A DNA stretch of 64,000 nucleotides, taken from NCBI RefSeq assembly GCF_000499385.1, contig NW_013655239.1, positions 1-64,000 on the forward strand. The letters are read 5' to 3'. The notes under the pieces were generated by a model. It had not been told where the DNA came from. It did not search any database and saw nothing but the letters and a program-made list of their open reading frames with translations. This document shows positions 35,101 to 46,737 of this stretch, piece by piece. The number at the start of each line of letters is the position of its first letter. Positions within the stretch are counted from its first letter, which is position 1. Origin of the DNA: Eimeria necatrix. Its lineage: Eukaryota > Apicomplexa > Conoidasida > Eucoccidiorida > Eimeriidae. The position numbers and the translations under genes are program-made.

Positions 35101-38100
35101 CTCTTCGAATCCATGAATTCGTTGAGCGCCTTTTCGCACATAGAGAGCTGTTTCTGTAGCTCGTCAAGCTGAGTCGAAATCTCAGGCATGACGCAAAAGT
35201 CTTTGATTTTCGAGTAGGTTTCCCCTTGCCGTAAAAGTTCTTTCATCTTGGCGTCTATAGCCACAAAGCGCTCTGCTTCCGCTGGAAGCTCTCGCTTGAC
35301 TTCTTCCGAGCAAAGGAAGAGATTTTCCAGGAAAGTCCAGGATCTCTCTACTTCTCGCAGGATTTGAGTTATTTCTCCTATCGTTGCCAAGGATTTCTGC
35401 CATTTCGTTATCTCGGCTTCAAACGTTGCGAAAAACCTGGATTCCGCATAGGCATATCCTGAGATCAGTCTAAACCATGTGTTACCGAGTTCAACGGCCT
35501 TTCCCAATATATCAATGCAAACGCAGCAGGCAGAGCACGTGAAATCTGCTTGTGCAACTAACTGTATGCTGCCTCCGTACGGCACACAATTAACTTCTTC
35601 GAGTCCTCTATGGCACCAAACACCCTTCGTCCTGGCGCTAGGAGATGCAAACTAAAGGGAGTATAAGATGTTCACTACCATTACCATAGGGGAATGGTCG
35701 TCAGCACCTTACTTGGAAGACATCATATTCTGAACAATCATTTGCTGCTCTTCCAGCAGCTCGCTGCACTCCTCTGATAGGGACAGCACGTTGACATCAG
35801 GCTGCCTCGCAGGTGTCAGCACGAACACAGCTGAATCCCATGTCTTTGTAAGGAGAATCAAGTTTTTTTCGATTGCTTCCTCTTGCTTTGCCTGAAACAT
35901 GACGCAGTATGCATTGAGGCCTGTATGCCTGATACCCGTTTTACACAACGCCTGAGCTCAGTTCATCTTATACATTAAATGCGCAGAACAAATATAATCC
36001 AAGTGCATAGGATCACTGCCACGGTGGTGGGTGGGACGCCGTCCACAGAAAAGCTGTCAACGAAAGCCTTGCGCATGCCTTATCAGTGATTTCTTCGACA
36101 GTTGCTTGCAGCGCCAAGAGATCCAAGCTTTCGATTTCACTCAGTTTAGTCTCTGCGGAGATCTCAAGAGAAGCATGTGCTAGGCTAATGAGCTCATTCC
36201 AATGACGTTCGCGCATGTAAGGTCCACGGAGCTCCGTTATTAGTGGAGCAAGCTGTATCCAGGTCCTAAGCGTCGCAGCCAATCCCTGGTACGCATCGCT
36301 TTTCTTGTCCATCTACAGAAACACCCAAGCTCTCTAGAATAAGTTCGAGCCGTTGCAAAATCATTTCGTGGCTGTACGATGTGCATACTCGCTTGACAAG
36401 GTGGAGCCTAAGCACTTTGCCTAGCATCAAACCGTAATGGTGAGCAGATCTGACCTTGACGTCTCTTTGCAGACTCTTTTGCATTGCCTTGACAGAAATT
36501 TCAATTTCGACACCATCGACCTTCTCCCAGAGGAGTCCTCTGTACCCCTCAACTTGAAGTATCATCGATTCCGCAACGTTCCAGAATTTGGCCACGTTGC
36601 GCAGTTCCTCTTCGACTGATGAGAGAGTCTGTCGCGTTCCCTTAAGTAGCTCAGGAAAATCAAACGATGACGCAGGTACTTGTAGAGCCTGAAACGTCTC
36701 CACACGGCGGGATCATCTCTTTCAGGCCTTTAGTGGAAGAGCTTAAAATCTCTGCAGAAAGTACGCCCTCTAAGGGCTGGTCTTAGCCTCGCTGCGCTGC
36801 TCGTGCGTGTTCCGAGATTGCCTCAAGTCAATGCAAACAGCACCGACACATGGTTGTTTTGATACGTATTTACTATGTACGTAGCCACACCTCCAGCGTT
36901 CGAACTAATTCGTTGGTTTGCTCCGAAATGTCCGTAATCTTTGTTCTGGCTTCTGCTGGGGAGGTCGCGAAGGAGTAGAAGCACTCCCCTGTTAGAGTCT
37001 GACGAAGGGCGCACACAGAAGAGTCCAGCTCTTCTATGGCCTTTTTAGTCTTTGCCGCTTCTTCTTCGAACACGTTCGCCATTTCCCTCTCGCGTTTCTC
37101 CGCAGCAGCCCTGAGCACAGAAAAGACAACCTCAACTGGAGCAAGTCAAACTCGATAACAGCTTACGAATTGTACGGTTTCAAATGCCTCATTAAAAAGA
37201 TAAAGAGGAAAATACAATCTACAGGCAAATTTTGGACGGACTCGAGGGCAGCTCTCTTTTCACATATCTTTTTAAGTGCTCTATTGCTCGAATCAACGTT
37301 CGCGCCTAATTCCTGCAGCTTCTGCAGGGCAACCCTTAAGACTTCGAAATCCAGTTCATGTTCAGCTTTCAACAATCCCACGTTTTTGATGTGCTGCCGG
37401 ACATCTAGAAGACTTCGACGATCATCCGCTTTAACAGTTGCCTAAATGGTCTCACTCGCACACCTTGAATATTGGATTATGTGTACTGCCGTTGACTGCA
37501 GCAAGCAACCCTTGAAAAACACAGTGAAGAAACAATTTTGGTAAAAGCCTCTGATGGGGATACGTCTGGCTTGATTTTGACCAAAGCCACCTCATTAGCA
37601 TACCTGAAGTCCCGATTCCGTCCGAAGACAAAACTTTTCCAGTGTGTTCATTGTGTTTGCAATAAACGTGGTAACTGTAGGCCCAGCGAATTCATTTGCT
37701 CTTGGCCGAGGCTTCTCGACAAATGTGGCAACATAAGGCGATCCCCGTATTTCCTGTGGTGGATTCCCGTCTTGTGCATCGAGTAGGACCCCTACTGACA
37801 CTCTCCCAGGTGCAGGCGCAGTGTAGGTGACCAAGTATGTTCCATTTTCAAAATCTTTAATGGTTACGGGTAGAAGAACTGGATCTTCCGTTGGCTTCTC
37901 TTCAACGTCTTCTTCATCAGAATCCTCCGGCGGCGGCTCTTGTTGCTGGAAATGAGCGCATTCAAGAATTATGCCGTCAAGAATTTGAAGGCAGTGGCAC
38001 AACTTGTCGACCACTCTTTCTGTTCATGATGGCAGTCGTTTCTGGCAAACAGAATTGGAGAGGTAGTCCGGCTTACCTCAGGGAGTACAAATGCCCTTAC

Positions 38101-41100
38101 AACAAACTTATCACCTCCGGTGGTCCTTTTCCCATTTTGCGCATTCCTTGATTCAATGAAAAATGACGTAGGCACACCAGGAGCTCCATCAGAAAGCAAC
38201 CCGGGCCCCACGGCGAGGCAGTATGATGCGCACGAATTTGCGAAGAACTGAAATGAACAGAGAGAAGAAGTCAAATCCTTGGCTCCAATCTTGACGCGAA
38301 TTTCGCACGTTCGTGGGCCTGTAGAACAACAAATCAAGAGCCACACACGAGAACCAAATGGCGTGCATGAAGTCCTCTCGAATGAGTTATGTGTGCTCTG
38401 TGACCGATGTCAACTAAGGACTACGCTCTGCCAATCCCTGTGATAAAGACGGAAACTAGACAGTCTGCAGCTTGCCTAGAAATGCAGGGTTGATTACTGT
38501 GCGCACTTTTGCCGAAAGTTCGTTTTTTCAGGCTTAAATGAGGGAGCTGACTGAAGTGGTGTTTTGACCCACCCAAGGCGGCCTTAACATTAGGAGTCAC
38601 AGCACGAATTTCCGTTGACGATATGAATGTGCCCGGGACGTCCACGAAGAATTCGCCAGCAGAAAAGCGGACGCAGATTGAACCAGCTGTAAATCCAGCA
38701 CCCCTAACACTAATTGGTGTACCTCCCGTCATTGGACCATGAGGTGGTGAAACGTCAAGGATAGCGTATGGAGGCCCCACGACGGAGGAGACGCAGCATG
38801 TCCAAAGATCGCCAAGCCATTTGCCACTCCTGAACGAAATTCGGTCAAGAAGTTATTCAATGATCTATCTTATGGGTTAGTACCAACCAAGAAATGCATC
38901 GTACGGAAGAAGCCCCTGCGTGTGCAAACAATCTCACCAGCCACCAAACACAACCAAAGTTGAGTCTTCGGCAAAATATGCCATGGTCGCGCCTTCGCGT
39001 GGCAGAGGAAGATCCGCAGTTGCTGCTGCTTGAGGCGACGCATTTGCCGCTGTGCCTTGTGGCCTACGCTTCGCTACGCATGCCTTTTCCGCAGACTCGC
39101 GCTGTTCTGCAGCCGCTGTGGCTGCAGATACGGTTTGGATTACGTCCCAGTGGCACTCTTCACCGAGTGTTAAAACCTCTATATCTGAGCAGAGTCGTGT
39201 TTGAAACCGTTTGGGATTTTCTGATACTTCGCTTGAAGCCCCTCCATAAATGAAGAATTTCGTCCTCGGTCTAGCATTAACAAGCAGCCCACACATATTC
39301 CAACGGGCGCCGCCGCCAGGCCAGGGAGCATCAACTTCACACCTGCACTAGGCAAACAGCCCCGCTGCAACTTAATTTACCCAGTGCCCTAAACCGCTCA
39401 GGATGAAGAGCACTAGTTTTGTAGTGTTGGGGTGTTGACAAACCAGTCTCGGTTTTCCAAATCATAGGCGAATAGGTCGTTGTAATTCCCCTCACTGCTC
39501 CATCCTAGGCGCACATGCAGCTCATGGAGCCCACAAACACGCTTCATAGCCTTTCTTAAAGTTGAATCACCAGGCAGCCGCTTACTTGTCCAGTGTACTT
39601 TGCACTTAGGGAGCCTCACCACCGAAGACAAACATCGTGTTCCCTTTCACGACTGCAGAATGTCCCTGCCTGCATCGCAGCAAAGAATGCTATGCAGCCG
39701 CATGAGATACCGGGAGAAACAATCAAAGAAGAACTAATCTACGTCACGGCAATCCCTGGTAGCCTGGACCATTCAAGGGGCCTACCGAGCAGCCGGCACG
39801 GTGCCTGTGAACGTGTGCTTTTGCCAAACCCAGCTCCCGCAATCCAGTGACCAAACATCTGCTAATGCAGTTCTTTCATATTGGACGCCTCCGCATCCGC
39901 CAAATACGATTATTTGAAGCCCTTTAGTTGACATGCATTCGCTTTCGGGGAATTCCATCTCTTGTTCAGGCGGGGAGGGTGCCCACAGACACGCGGAATG
40001 GCCGCAACGTCCAACTGGTGTCCCCGGAACTGCATGGTAGCAATCTTCAAACAGCATTTCGCCCTCACGTCACAGTGAAGCTAGACAGTCAGCGGTCACC
40101 TAAAGCTTCTTCCGATGCTTCAGTCCCGCTGAAGGCTACTGATATCATGCTATCAAGCAGCTACGTTCTTTCAGAACATGCAGGGGTGCTTCTACCATTG
40201 CCCGTTCCTTTGCGGTTACCCGAGGGTTTCTTGTCAACCTGCTCGAGACTTAGAAGCTCTTGCAAAGCCACGTGGAATCGTGGCCCTTCAACCTGAAAGG
40301 GAGCAGGAAGGCACCACTGGTTCGCGTTTTACTTGGCAGCTAAGGCGATATTCTTAGGAGCCCCTCACAAATATGCTCACGCTCAAGCAAACAGAACAAA
40401 CAGCCCTTGCCACCTTGGATAAACACTTTGAAATCAAATTAGCCCTGCGTCGACAACTTAGGCTGAATCGATGTTTGTGCTGTGTTTACCTTGTCCAGGG
40501 TGTTAACGATAGCCGCAACAGCCGCTTCGCTGGAGTCGCACCAACACAACACAAAAAAGGAAGACATGGAAACCAGCACCAGATTGATACCTGGTTGCCT
40601 TTCGTATTTTTTGCAGAGCTTACGCGGCTTGATCAGTCTCCCAGCCCCTGAGACACGCACAGAGAACAAGGGAAAGCAAGCCTGTTTTACGCCACTGCGA
40701 CGCAGCTAAAAAGCGACTCGTCAGTGTTCCCACATTGCAGGCTTATTAGAAAGTGCAGGTTTCGAAGGTGCAACCTTTATTCAGTAAGAATGCAGAATTA
40801 AGCTGGAATATGTGAGCTAATGAGTTAGATAAAATAGTCACAAATCAGTGGGTGCCTTTTCTTCGTGGCTCACATCTGGCTTGTTGCTTCGTTGCCTCCC
40901 TGAGAGAGAGTATTGCAAAACAGAGATATGCAATCGCGTCATTACGCTAGCCATCCGGCCACGCAGTTCCGAGCAAAGTCACACAAAACACTTCTGATGC
41001 GAGTATGGGCAGGTGCAAATTGCCACAGCACCAAGCAAAATGGCAAGGGTTAGCTTGCCTCTACTGTGTCCGTAACTTCTCCATCAGCCGCAGAGCAAGT

Positions 41101-41931
41101 AACTGCTGAGAAGCTCCCACTCTCTGCAAAGAAGAGCAGTTCTGTGTGCAGTATTACTAGTAGCAGTTCTTATTCGTCATTACTGCGCGCCATTCTGGCA
41201 GCCAGCACCGGTAACAGCTTGCATTACACTGGTAGCAGGTCCCCTTACATTGATGACTTTGGTGCCACACACAGGCATCATTTCACAGTCAGCTCACCAA
41301 CATGTAAAATCCAAGCTTCATTGGAACAGACAAATGGTCTGTAGCTGAGACAGCCACCCCAAATGAAAAGTCGCGACCCGCCAATATAAGTAGCAGTGTG
41401 GAAGCAGCGGCCTCGGGGCTGCAGGTCCCCAGTTGGCTGAATTCTGCACCATGATGGCCTCGCTGAATAAGTGCAAAATGTAGACTAAAAGAAGCATTCT
41501 TCAGATGCGAAGTATTTTTATGTCCTACTAACGCAAGCAGCTGCTGCTGTCTGAGCGTGCCTTTTTGCCGTATGCTGTGCTGAAAATTACAGTAGGACTA
41601 GACCGTTAGTATTTCGGGATAAAAGAGCTCTATTAAGAAGCTGACGTGGGTTGGGCGCTTCTGAGGTAAGAGTCAAAACGTAGGCGTCATCCTTAGGAGT
41701 CGTAGTCGGACTCTCGGACTCTGCAGGCCCAATTCCCCCGTAAACAACAAAACAACCGCTGCAAGCCGTTAGTGAATGGCCCCATCGAGGAGTCGGAGTC
41801 CCTTCTGCTGTCAAGCGGTGCCATGCGCACCCACGCGGCTGCACGCAGCGGTCGACAGGTCTACCTGCGGTGGATGTTGTGGTGCTTCGAACACTCGTGG
41901 ATCTTACTCAACTATTCTGAAGCTTTAACAT
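19127..41931 (-). CDS. Flagellar outer-arm dynein heavy chain, alpha (kelch/filamin) type
   Basis: ATP-driven microtubule motor of the axonemal outer arm; in coccidia it would serve the flagellated microgametes. The gene spans 22.8 kb with dozens of exons and encodes, by family comparison, roughly 4,000-4,600 aa. Domain order: kelch propeller (41.9-38.9 kb), IPT/TIG (38.8-38.6), filamin repeats (38.3-37.6), coiled coil (37.4-36.9), DHC linker (36.7-34.2), AAA1-AAA4 (34.1-28.0), stalk and microtubule-binding domain (28.0-26.2), AAA5 and AAA6 (26.1-about 22), C-terminal region to TAA at 19129-19127. Segments such as [36 protein letters not shown] and [15 protein letters not shown] closely resemble the alpha-chain family. 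The last exon joins TTANLR to [17 protein letters not shown] in phase. The start is not certain: kelch blade 1 has no in-frame Met, and a tiny first exon with ATG at 41931-41929 is one option that fits the phase. Confidence 0.93.
26214..27998 (-). other. Stalk coiled coil and microtubule-binding domain
   Basis: CC1 helices ([40 protein letters not shown]) lead to [20 protein letters not shown] and [20 protein letters not shown]. The distal domain follows ([58 protein letters not shown]). CC2 returns with [20 protein letters not shown] and [20 protein letters not shown]. The order and spacing match axonemal dynein stalks; no block appears missing. Confidence 0.85.
27999..34057 (-). other. AAA1-AAA4 motor modules
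   Basis: AAA1: Walker A GPAGTGKT at 33904-33881 and Walker B CFDEFNR at 33565-33545, both intact, so the main hydrolytic site looks functional; [20 protein letters not shown] follows an intron after GVFIT. AAA2: Walker A GRPASGKS at 32624-32601, with [18 protein letters not shown] downstream. AAA3: Walker A GSAGCGKT at 30846-30823 and Walker [11 protein letters not shown] near 30.54 kb. AAA4: Walker A GVGGSGKQ at 29140-29117 and later [20 protein letters not shown] and [16 protein letters not shown]. All four P-loops are preserved. Confidence 0.9.
34190..37441 (-). other. Coiled coil and DHC_N2 linker region
   Basis: Exons from 37441 and 37118 encode heptad-like helices ([40 protein letters not shown]). 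The linker block follows: [20 protein letters not shown], the family hallmark [20 protein letters not shown] (36.2 kb), [19 protein letters not shown] (35.75 kb), [40 protein letters not shown] (35.1 kb) and [19 protein letters not shown] (34.3 kb), ending [14 protein letters not shown] just before AAA1. The linker is the mechanical lever driven by AAA1 ATP turnover; all expected blocks are present. Confidence 0.85.
37604..38829 (-). other. IPT/TIG domain and filamin-type Ig repeats of the dynein
   Basis: Exon 38829-38573 starts right after the last kelch blade and encodes [35 protein letters not shown] and [10 protein letters not shown], an IPT/TIG fold signature. Exon 38318-38077 encodes [20 protein letters not shown] and [13 protein letters not shown], and exon 37945-37604 encodes [20 protein letters not shown] and [13 protein letters not shown], both filamin-repeat signatures. 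Exon phases are continuous (TTG-G|GC-CCA gives L-G-P). An acidic linker ([11 protein letters not shown]) separates the two filamin exons. The next exon (from 37441) is already coiled coil. Confidence 0.85.
38938..41890 (-). other. Kelch beta-propeller region of the dynein heavy chain
   Basis: At least six kelch-like blades, read from right to left on the minus strand: [17 protein letters not shown] (about 41.8 kb), [20 protein letters not shown] (exon 41443-41298), [10 protein letters not shown]...IIVFGG with [10 protein letters not shown] (about 40.0 kb), [17 protein letters not shown] (39.65 kb) running on to [15 protein letters not shown] (39.5 kb), [10 protein letters not shown]...FFIYGG (39.3 kb), and [17 protein letters not shown] ending at 38938. 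Joins between blades are phase-consistent where I tested them ([35 protein letters not shown]). Two exon-like pieces between 40.1 and 40.7 kb ([12 protein letters not shown] and [13 protein letters not shown]) probably fill the loop before blade 3. The propeller is expected to mediate arm-arm or docking contacts. Confidence 0.85.
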
Positions 41932-44829
41932 TGTGAGTCTACAGCGGAGAATTTGGCTCATTAGGAATCTCCTTAATTACGCTTTTCCCGCAAAGGTGAT
42001 GGATACTGGGGATTTTTAGTCTAAAGCTACTGTGCAGAGACGGGCAATTGAATTGATACGGCGGGGTGCTTTGCTCAGTAGAATAAGTGCAGCACACTGA
42101 GCTGGCTAGCATGTATGTGAGAAAATCGTGCTGCTTTTACTAAGCTGTCTGCCGCGAGGCGTTTCGCTACAGAATCAAAACGTGTCCCACCATTTTCGCC
42201 ACGGGAGATTTAGGCGCGACAGGTCTAGAAGCTTCTCTTTTCAGTACAACAATGGCGAAATACACTGATTATCCCGTATAAAAGGCTAGTCGAGCATTAT
42301 CAAGGGCGTTAAGACACTGATCAGGCAGCCATGACTACACAGCTAGCCCTCCTCTAGGAGTGACCTTGGTGAAACGCAAAATATCTACTTCACGTTTTCC
42401 CTCGGTAGCAAGCGGAAACAAAGACGTAGCAGCTGAGATGGCCTCACATTAGTAAATTATAAGACTGCTGCTCATCTCGGTGCTGTAACATATCAAGTGT
42501 CAGCACATTCAGCTCCTATCAGTCCCATACCGGCGTCAGCCCCAGACTGGGATCCACTCATTCGGTTCAGGCAATAATAAGCCAAAAAGAGCCAAGATGC
42601 ATTGAGAATGAACATTGAAAGCAACAAATAGCACTTGCTGACACACAGGTATGCCCTCCAGTGGTTGCCAGGACTGAACAGCTTGGTACAGAAGCGCACC
42701 GTCAGTCCTGTGCTTCCGACATGTTATACTCTGCAATTGCTCCGGTATCCCACGAATTTCACCCAAAAGATACAAACAGGTTACGCAAAAGTGGGGAAAA
42801 TCCCAGATCCAGCGTATTGCGTTTCTTATTTTCCGTAGACTGTCCTCGTCGTGGAGTAGCTGCTGTGGTAATCCCACCGTGACCTCGACAAAGACCCCAG
42901 CAGCACATATGTAGATGTTTCGATACCTTCAGTAATAAAAAAAGTCCTGATGGCTTTAGCGCTCATGTCAGAGCCTGGTAAATATGTTGCAATTGGGTAT
43001 GGCGGGGAAGGTCAAGGGTCCTCGTGACCTGTTGCGGGCGTGGAACACAATGAATCTCCACAACAGATAAAGTATAACCCGAATTAAAAGTCTGCTCAGC
43101 ACTTTACCATGACAGGAAGAGCCCGAATCTGCTTTCTGGTCCTACGAAGGGTTAAGGTCCTCTCGGACCCTCCCCGAGAAGTAAATGAGAAAAGGGAAAG
43201 AAGCCACAAGCAAAGCATTAAAAGGCAGTTAAAACTGCTCAAAATAGATTAATACCGAGAATGAGAGCTACTCACGCGATATCTCGTCAAAATACGCGCA
43301 AGAAGCAGTGCCGCCCCGTGTGCGCAAACTAGTGCCATGAGCACAACGGTGGAGGCTAAGTCATGGTGAAAGAGCGAATCACAAGGAGCCAAAAAGAAAA
43401 ATGAACAGAAACAAGGCTTACAAGAAACGTATGCTCCCTAAAAGGACTGTATCTTGAGGAGCCGTGTCCCGTTTAGAAAGGCTGTATGGATGACAGGTTT
43501 GACACATCTTGTAAAGAGAGGCAACAGGAGATCAATTAATTACATGGGCACTTTTTTAAGGAATATCTGCGCTTCTGAACGTGCAGTATGCTGTGTGCTG
43601 TGCGCGTTGGGGGAAGAGTTTACTCAGCGGAGCTCGTTCCTCCCAGCAGACGTCATTGAGCACCCTCCACCTACTTTCTTTGCACTTTGGTGGTATAGTT
43701 CGTATGCGCTTTCAAATGTGAAGCTTCTTCTGATTCGCCGCCTGCTTACATGCGCATTTCGATCTCCTTCAGGGGTCATCGCGTGATGCACTCGTGGTCA
43801 TCATTGTCCTTTCCCTTTCATTTTGATCCTAGCCCTCGCTATACTTTAATGCATAAATGGCACGGGTTTCTCGCTATGAGAATCAATCAGGTAGGTTCGA
43901 GCCATATTCTGTGAGTTTTGCTCCGGTGGTCCTGTTAAACACGAAACCAGCAGCAGGCCGGCTTCGACCCTCTAAATTACCTCGATGAGGACGCAATAAG
44001 AATATTCAATGTCGGAAAAGGCATTTTCATTACTTTGTGCTGTATAATATTTTAAACATCGTATTCATAATCACACAAACTCTGTTCATATATGAGGGCG
44101 AATTGCGGAACGCTGTAATTTGGTTGTGCTGGTGCTTGTTACAGCATAACAGCTGAGCTCAAATCATGCTAAAGAGCGAAGATTCTGTATTTTTATATGG
44201 TATTAGAGGGGTTCTACGAGCAAGAGTTGCTGCACTGGAGCTACAGTCATTGTTCGGTATGTACAACGGGCGTGTTGCGTCCAACGCCGTGAGATCGGGC
44301 GAGCCTACCCCAGTCAGCCAGAGCATCCTTTGTCAAGCCATTTGAAGTTGTATAAAATTACGCTTGTTTTGCATTTGCCACAAGGCTACGCAAGGGAAGA
44401 GCAAGGACACGGGTTGCTCTCGCGGGCATACTGCATGCGAATTCCTCATGATCATGAGTAGACCAACCTAACGAACGGAGTAGCAAGCTTCATTGAACGC
44501 ATGCGTTTCAGAAAAAGGAGTCTGTGTAATATAAACTTCAGAGAGGCTATCCATTCGTCCAGTGAAACTGCGTCCCTTTGCGTGGATGGCTTCCGGTCAT
44601 TGGTTACCTAGCAGTGCGCCTTTTGTACTCACCCGCAGCTGAGTTCTCTTTCCTGAGCCTCAGAAACAACGGCTGTTCGCAAATTACACGCCTCGACAAC
44701 GCCGTAGGGCATTGGGGGCCTGACGAGGTCGGCTTGCTTTCCGCACACGTTCCATTAGTCCCTTTCTCAGTTTTACTCATCGGCTCGCCGCGTACGCACA
44801 CCTCATGAGGTTCTAGGAGCATATCAAAA
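41932..44829. other. Intergenic region upstream of the divergent dynein and barrel-protein genes
   Basis: About 2.9 kb. It should contain the bidirectional promoter area for the dynein (-) and the 44830 gene (+), and possibly a short 5' dynein exon. A minus frame around 42.88-42.54 kb has some coding look (RKIRNAIRWIWDFPHF), but I could not connect it to the dynein. Nothing else is supported. Confidence 0.4.
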
Positions 44830-45507
44830 ATGGGACGCGGGGACTTCCCCTACCTGCTGCAGCAGTGGCTTCGCTCTTGTATCGATTCCTACAGGTCGAC
44901 CAGCCTCTATCATAGGAACCTGGGCTTTTTCTTCGTCGGCATTTTTGGTGGGGCTGTGTGGGGGAAGTACAAGAGGCATGAAAGGGAGGCAAGGAATGCA
45001 GACTGTGCCACCGTCCATTTAATGTTTTACAAGGTTCCGAATCCACCCTTAGAGCAACGAATAGAGCCAGCAACGCGGGGGCAAAGTGACACCCAGTCGT
45101 CCTTTCAAACAAGACGAAAATTTGAAAAACTATGGGAAGAAGGAGCACGGCTGCTACAACGGCAGCCGGGATACACTTACACGCAGATGTTTCGCAAGTT
45201 GGCGTCTGATGAAATCGCGCAGGCAGGAGCGGCGGACTTGGTGGATGCAGACTTTGAGCGCCGTAGTGGTGGCCGCAAGGGTATTGGTGCGGGTCTTGAA
45301 GCATCTAGGGACGGTGGAAACGCGGAAAAAGATAGGCACACACTCGATTATGTGGAGTTGCGGGTATGGGAAGATGAGTCGTTTCGTCAAAAGGCGCAAG
45401 CAATGCAGCAACCCTACATCGAGAAAATGTTATCGCTCGGAGTAAGGATGTATGGCGGCCTGTATAGGCGCGTGTTTGATGACGCGCTGGTCCGCCTTAT
45501 TCAGTAG
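44830..45507 (+). CDS. Mitochondrial-type membrane protein with dimeric alpha/beta-barrel-like domain, 225 aa
   Basis: Single-exon gene; ATG 44830 in an A-rich context (ATCAAAAATGG), stop TAG at 45505-45507. A short N-terminal helix is followed by a probable membrane helix (LGFFFVGIFGGAVWGKYKR, residues about 31-49) and a basic flank. Residues about 95-200 contain FEKLWEEGARLLQRQPGYTY and, after a Gly/Arg-rich insert, YVELRVWEDESFRQKAQAMQ. The pattern of Trp-centred strand, PGY turn and second-strand Trp resembles the ABM/DABB ferredoxin-like fold. The C-terminus MYGGLYRRVFDDALVRL is amphipathic. A small mitochondrial inner-membrane subunit is an inference. The call rests on motif look only; the gene itself is well supported by an intact ORF. 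Confidence 0.7.
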   Translation: MGRGDFPYLLQQWLRSCIDSYRSTSLYHRNLGFFFVGIFGGAVWGKYKRHEREARNADCATVHLMFYKVPNPPLEQRIEPATRGQSDTQSSFQTRRKFEKLWEEGARLLQRQPGYTYTQMFRKLASDEIAQAGAADLVDADFERRSGGRKGIGAGLEASRDGGNAEKDRHTLDYVELRVWEDESFRQKAQAMQQPYIEKMLSLGVRMYGGLYRRVFDDALVRLIQ

Positions 45508-46737
45508 GCAGCGCGTAATCACACAATCTCCAGATTGGTCAAGACGGGCGGCATTGAAGTGGGGTGTGGTATACCCTAAACATTCACGAAGCGCTTTTCG
45601 ACAGGAAAAGGAAGCTAGGTTTTCTTTTCATGTCCTGTACACTGCGGGGTTCGTCCTTTTCTCCGTTTCGATATACCTGAACTTGCAAGTTCCTCTGTGA
45701 AGCACTAAGCACTTTGGCCCGACTCTCAGGACGTTCGAGGTAGCACGATTCCACAGTGGTATGAATCTGTGCCATTGAGGTCTCACGTGGAGCTTGCAAC
45801 AAGATTAGACTTTGAGCCTCGCTTTGCTAGGGAGCATGGGTTGTTCCCAGGGCGTCGTTAGTTGGCTGAGTGTTGCTGGGCTGCCGGCGGCGCTTAAGTG
45901 TCGGAATATCTGGTTTTAACTTGCTTCTGGCGTGTTGCTTCACGTGGAGAGCCGTACACGCCTCAAGGCTGAGCTCTCCGGAAGTGCCGGGCCTGCAGAA
46001 GCTCACCATGTACATTTTCTTTAGGGCACTCTGTGCCTGCTAGAGCGCGTGAACTGCATTTAAATTATTATGTGTCTTTTTGATTAGAACATATAGGCAC
46101 TAGTAAACGCCGTCGTACTCCCGCCAGCCCCCACCGCCATCATGGGTGGGCACGTACACAAGGTGGGCTATGGTCTCAATACTTGTCCTTGGTCCTAGGC
46201 CTACGACTTTTCACAAAAAAATGCCACATATTAAATCGCATTTCAGTGGCTTTGGGGGCAAAATGAGGGTCAATGGCTTCAGGGGCTGTACGGTGGCTGG
46301 CTCCAGCACAGAGCGCTACCGAGATCTTGGAGGGAAGTCACCAGTCCCCTGGGTTCGATTTCCACGGAACTAGCTTAGTGTGTCGGACTATCTTAATTTT
46401 TCTTTTTTTTTTTAAATTCGTGATTGAGGATTGTGAATTTTTAAATGTAATGTGACCAGCTTTTCCGCCAGCTCGACAACCTAGCTCCTTGAGGTGGTCC
46501 TCGTCCTCGTTTGCTTGGCTCGCTGACCGCTGCCTTCCACCAAAGACAAGCAGTCTACAACCAAAGCACAAATACTCACTGCAAATAGTGAAGAGGCCAG
46601 GGGGCTGGAAGTCCCCGCGGCGATGGAGCAAGAGGTCCTGAGTCGCAGTCCCTACAGCTGGGATAGAGACTTCGTTCTCCGTTACAGCTTTCGGTGCTGA
46701 AACTCTCCATTCTAAACAGCCCTAACATATAAAGACA
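45508..46737. other. Intergenic region, no supported gene
   Basis: About 1.2 kb with only short frames; contains a T-rich tract near 46398-46414. One stretch near 46300-46370 ends in GGTTCGATTTCC, reminiscent of a tRNA B box, but it does not fold as a tRNA (see rejected). Confidence 0.5.

Noticed and set aside
42536..42877. Minus-strand 113-codon frame as first dynein exon
   Set aside because: It starts with GTG, has no kelch motif, and no donor joins it to kelch blade 1 in phase.
46290..46375. Possible tRNA with a GGTTCGATTTCC B box
   Set aside because: The T-stem pairs only partly and no 7-bp acceptor stem or cloverleaf can be formed with the upstream sequence.
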